Source: DASXYU01 sp036502295
GTDB taxonomy: Bacteria > Actinomycetota > Actinomycetes > Mycobacteriales > Jatrophihabitantaceae
Reading direction: 5' to 3'
Assembly: GCA_036502295.1 (NCBI GenBank)
Contig: DASXYU010000100.1
Span: 1-14,218, forward strand
Length of the DNA stretch: 14,218 nt
In this document: positions 13,896 through 14,218 of the stretch, in pieces
Layout: the number at the start of each line of letters is the position of its first letter
How positions within the stretch are numbered: position 1 is the stretch's first letter
Made by a program: the position numbers and the translations under genes
Notes under the pieces: model-generated
Databases searched by the model: none
The model's input: the letters and a program-made list of their open reading frames with translations, nothing else
What the model was told of the DNA's origin: nothing

Positions 13896-14218
13896 GTGGC
13901 GGACGAGACCGGCACCGCTCACGGCACGCACGACTACGTGGATGACCCGCGCAACGCGAACGTCCTGATCTACGTCAATGGCGAGCTGAAGCCGCGCGCC
14001 GACGCGGTGGTGAGCGTCTTCGACGCAGGCTTCATCCTCGGCGACGGCGTCTGGGAGGGGTTGCGCGTCAGCCACGGCCACCCGGCCTTCCTCGACCTGC
14101 ACCTCGAGCGCCTCTATGAGGGCGCGGCGGCGATCATGCTCGACATCGGCATGACGCGCGACGAACTCACCGCGGCGATCTATGAGACCCTGCGCGCCAA
14201 CGACATGACCGAGAGCGG
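13896..14218 (+). CDS. Aminotransferase class IV, N-terminal part (cut by window edge)
   Basis: The first 107 residues of a fold-type IV PLP enzyme, the group of branched-chain aminotransferase, D-amino acid transaminase and aminodeoxychorismate lyase. The segment VNGELKPRADAVVSVFDAGF followed by ILGDGVWEGLRV is the family signature, and HLERL at 69-73 contains the arginine (Arg72) that usually contacts the PLP phosphate. The catalytic lysine lies beyond the edge, so the substrate class cannot be settled; the family is about 290-310 residues. The GTG at 13896 is fixed by GGAGGA upstream. It is probably co-transcribed with the thioredoxin-TPR gene. The first ~20 residues are acidic and Gly/His-rich, longer than in many homologues. 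Confidence 0.9.
   Translation, partial: MADETGTAHGTHDYVDDPRNANVLIYVNGELKPRADAVVSVFDAGFILGDGVWEGLRVSHGHPAFLDLHLERLYEGAAAIMLDIGMTRDELTAAIYETLRANDMTES

Overview
The window is chromosomal DNA from a high-GC actinobacterium. GTG starts are frequent, TANNNT -10 boxes sit 6-7 nt before some start codons (apparent leaderless transcripts), and the order methylmalonyl-CoA epimerase / FadA4-type thiolase, with a cysteine-less thioredoxin-TPR protein nearby, resembles what I recall of Mycobacteriales and Streptomyces. I cannot fix the genus. There is no transposase, phage gene, tRNA, rRNA or CRISPR array. Coding density is high; the only gaps over 200 bp are 2997-3252 and 12678-12920.

Layout. (1) 1-2996, minus strand: an ECF-type sigma factor and a membrane-anchored putative anti-sigma protein, then the epimerase and crotonyl-CoA carboxylase/reductase (ccr, cut by the left edge). 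(2) 3253-5465, plus strand: an acetoacetyl-CoA thiolase and the mutase-chaperone GTPase meaB. (3) 5425-7287: a minus-strand SCP2/alpha-beta-hydrolase fusion whose tail overlaps meaB, divergent from a MarR regulator across a 48-bp gap holding a perfect 16-bp palindrome. (4) 7355-12677, minus strand: a long HrpA-type DEAH helicase and, upstream of it, a Tat-exported purple acid phosphatase-like enzyme. (5) 12921-14218, plus strand: a cysteine-free thioredoxin-TPR protein and a class IV aminotransferase cut by the right edge.

The first six kilobases read as an ethylmalonyl-CoA / methylmalonyl-CoA module. The thiolase makes acetoacetyl-CoA from acetyl-CoA, Ccr carboxylates crotonyl-CoA to ethylmalonyl-CoA, the epimerase interconverts the acyl-CoA stereoisomers, and MeaB protects a B12-dependent mutase encoded elsewhere. 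A sigma/anti-sigma pair sits in the middle of this module.

The most unusual signal is a set of short palindromic elements. Three lie in frame inside hrpA, where they encode low-complexity inserts; one of them stands where a conserved C-terminal segment of the family seems to be missing. A possible relative lies in the linker of the SCP2-hydrolase fusion. Other structured repeats lie between genes: a 22-bp-arm hairpin between marR and hrpA, a four-copy 20-bp-period array upstream of the thioredoxin gene, and a 13-bp inverted repeat between the sigma gene and the thiolase. No complete new system is evident; the repeat-in-gene pattern is the best lead.
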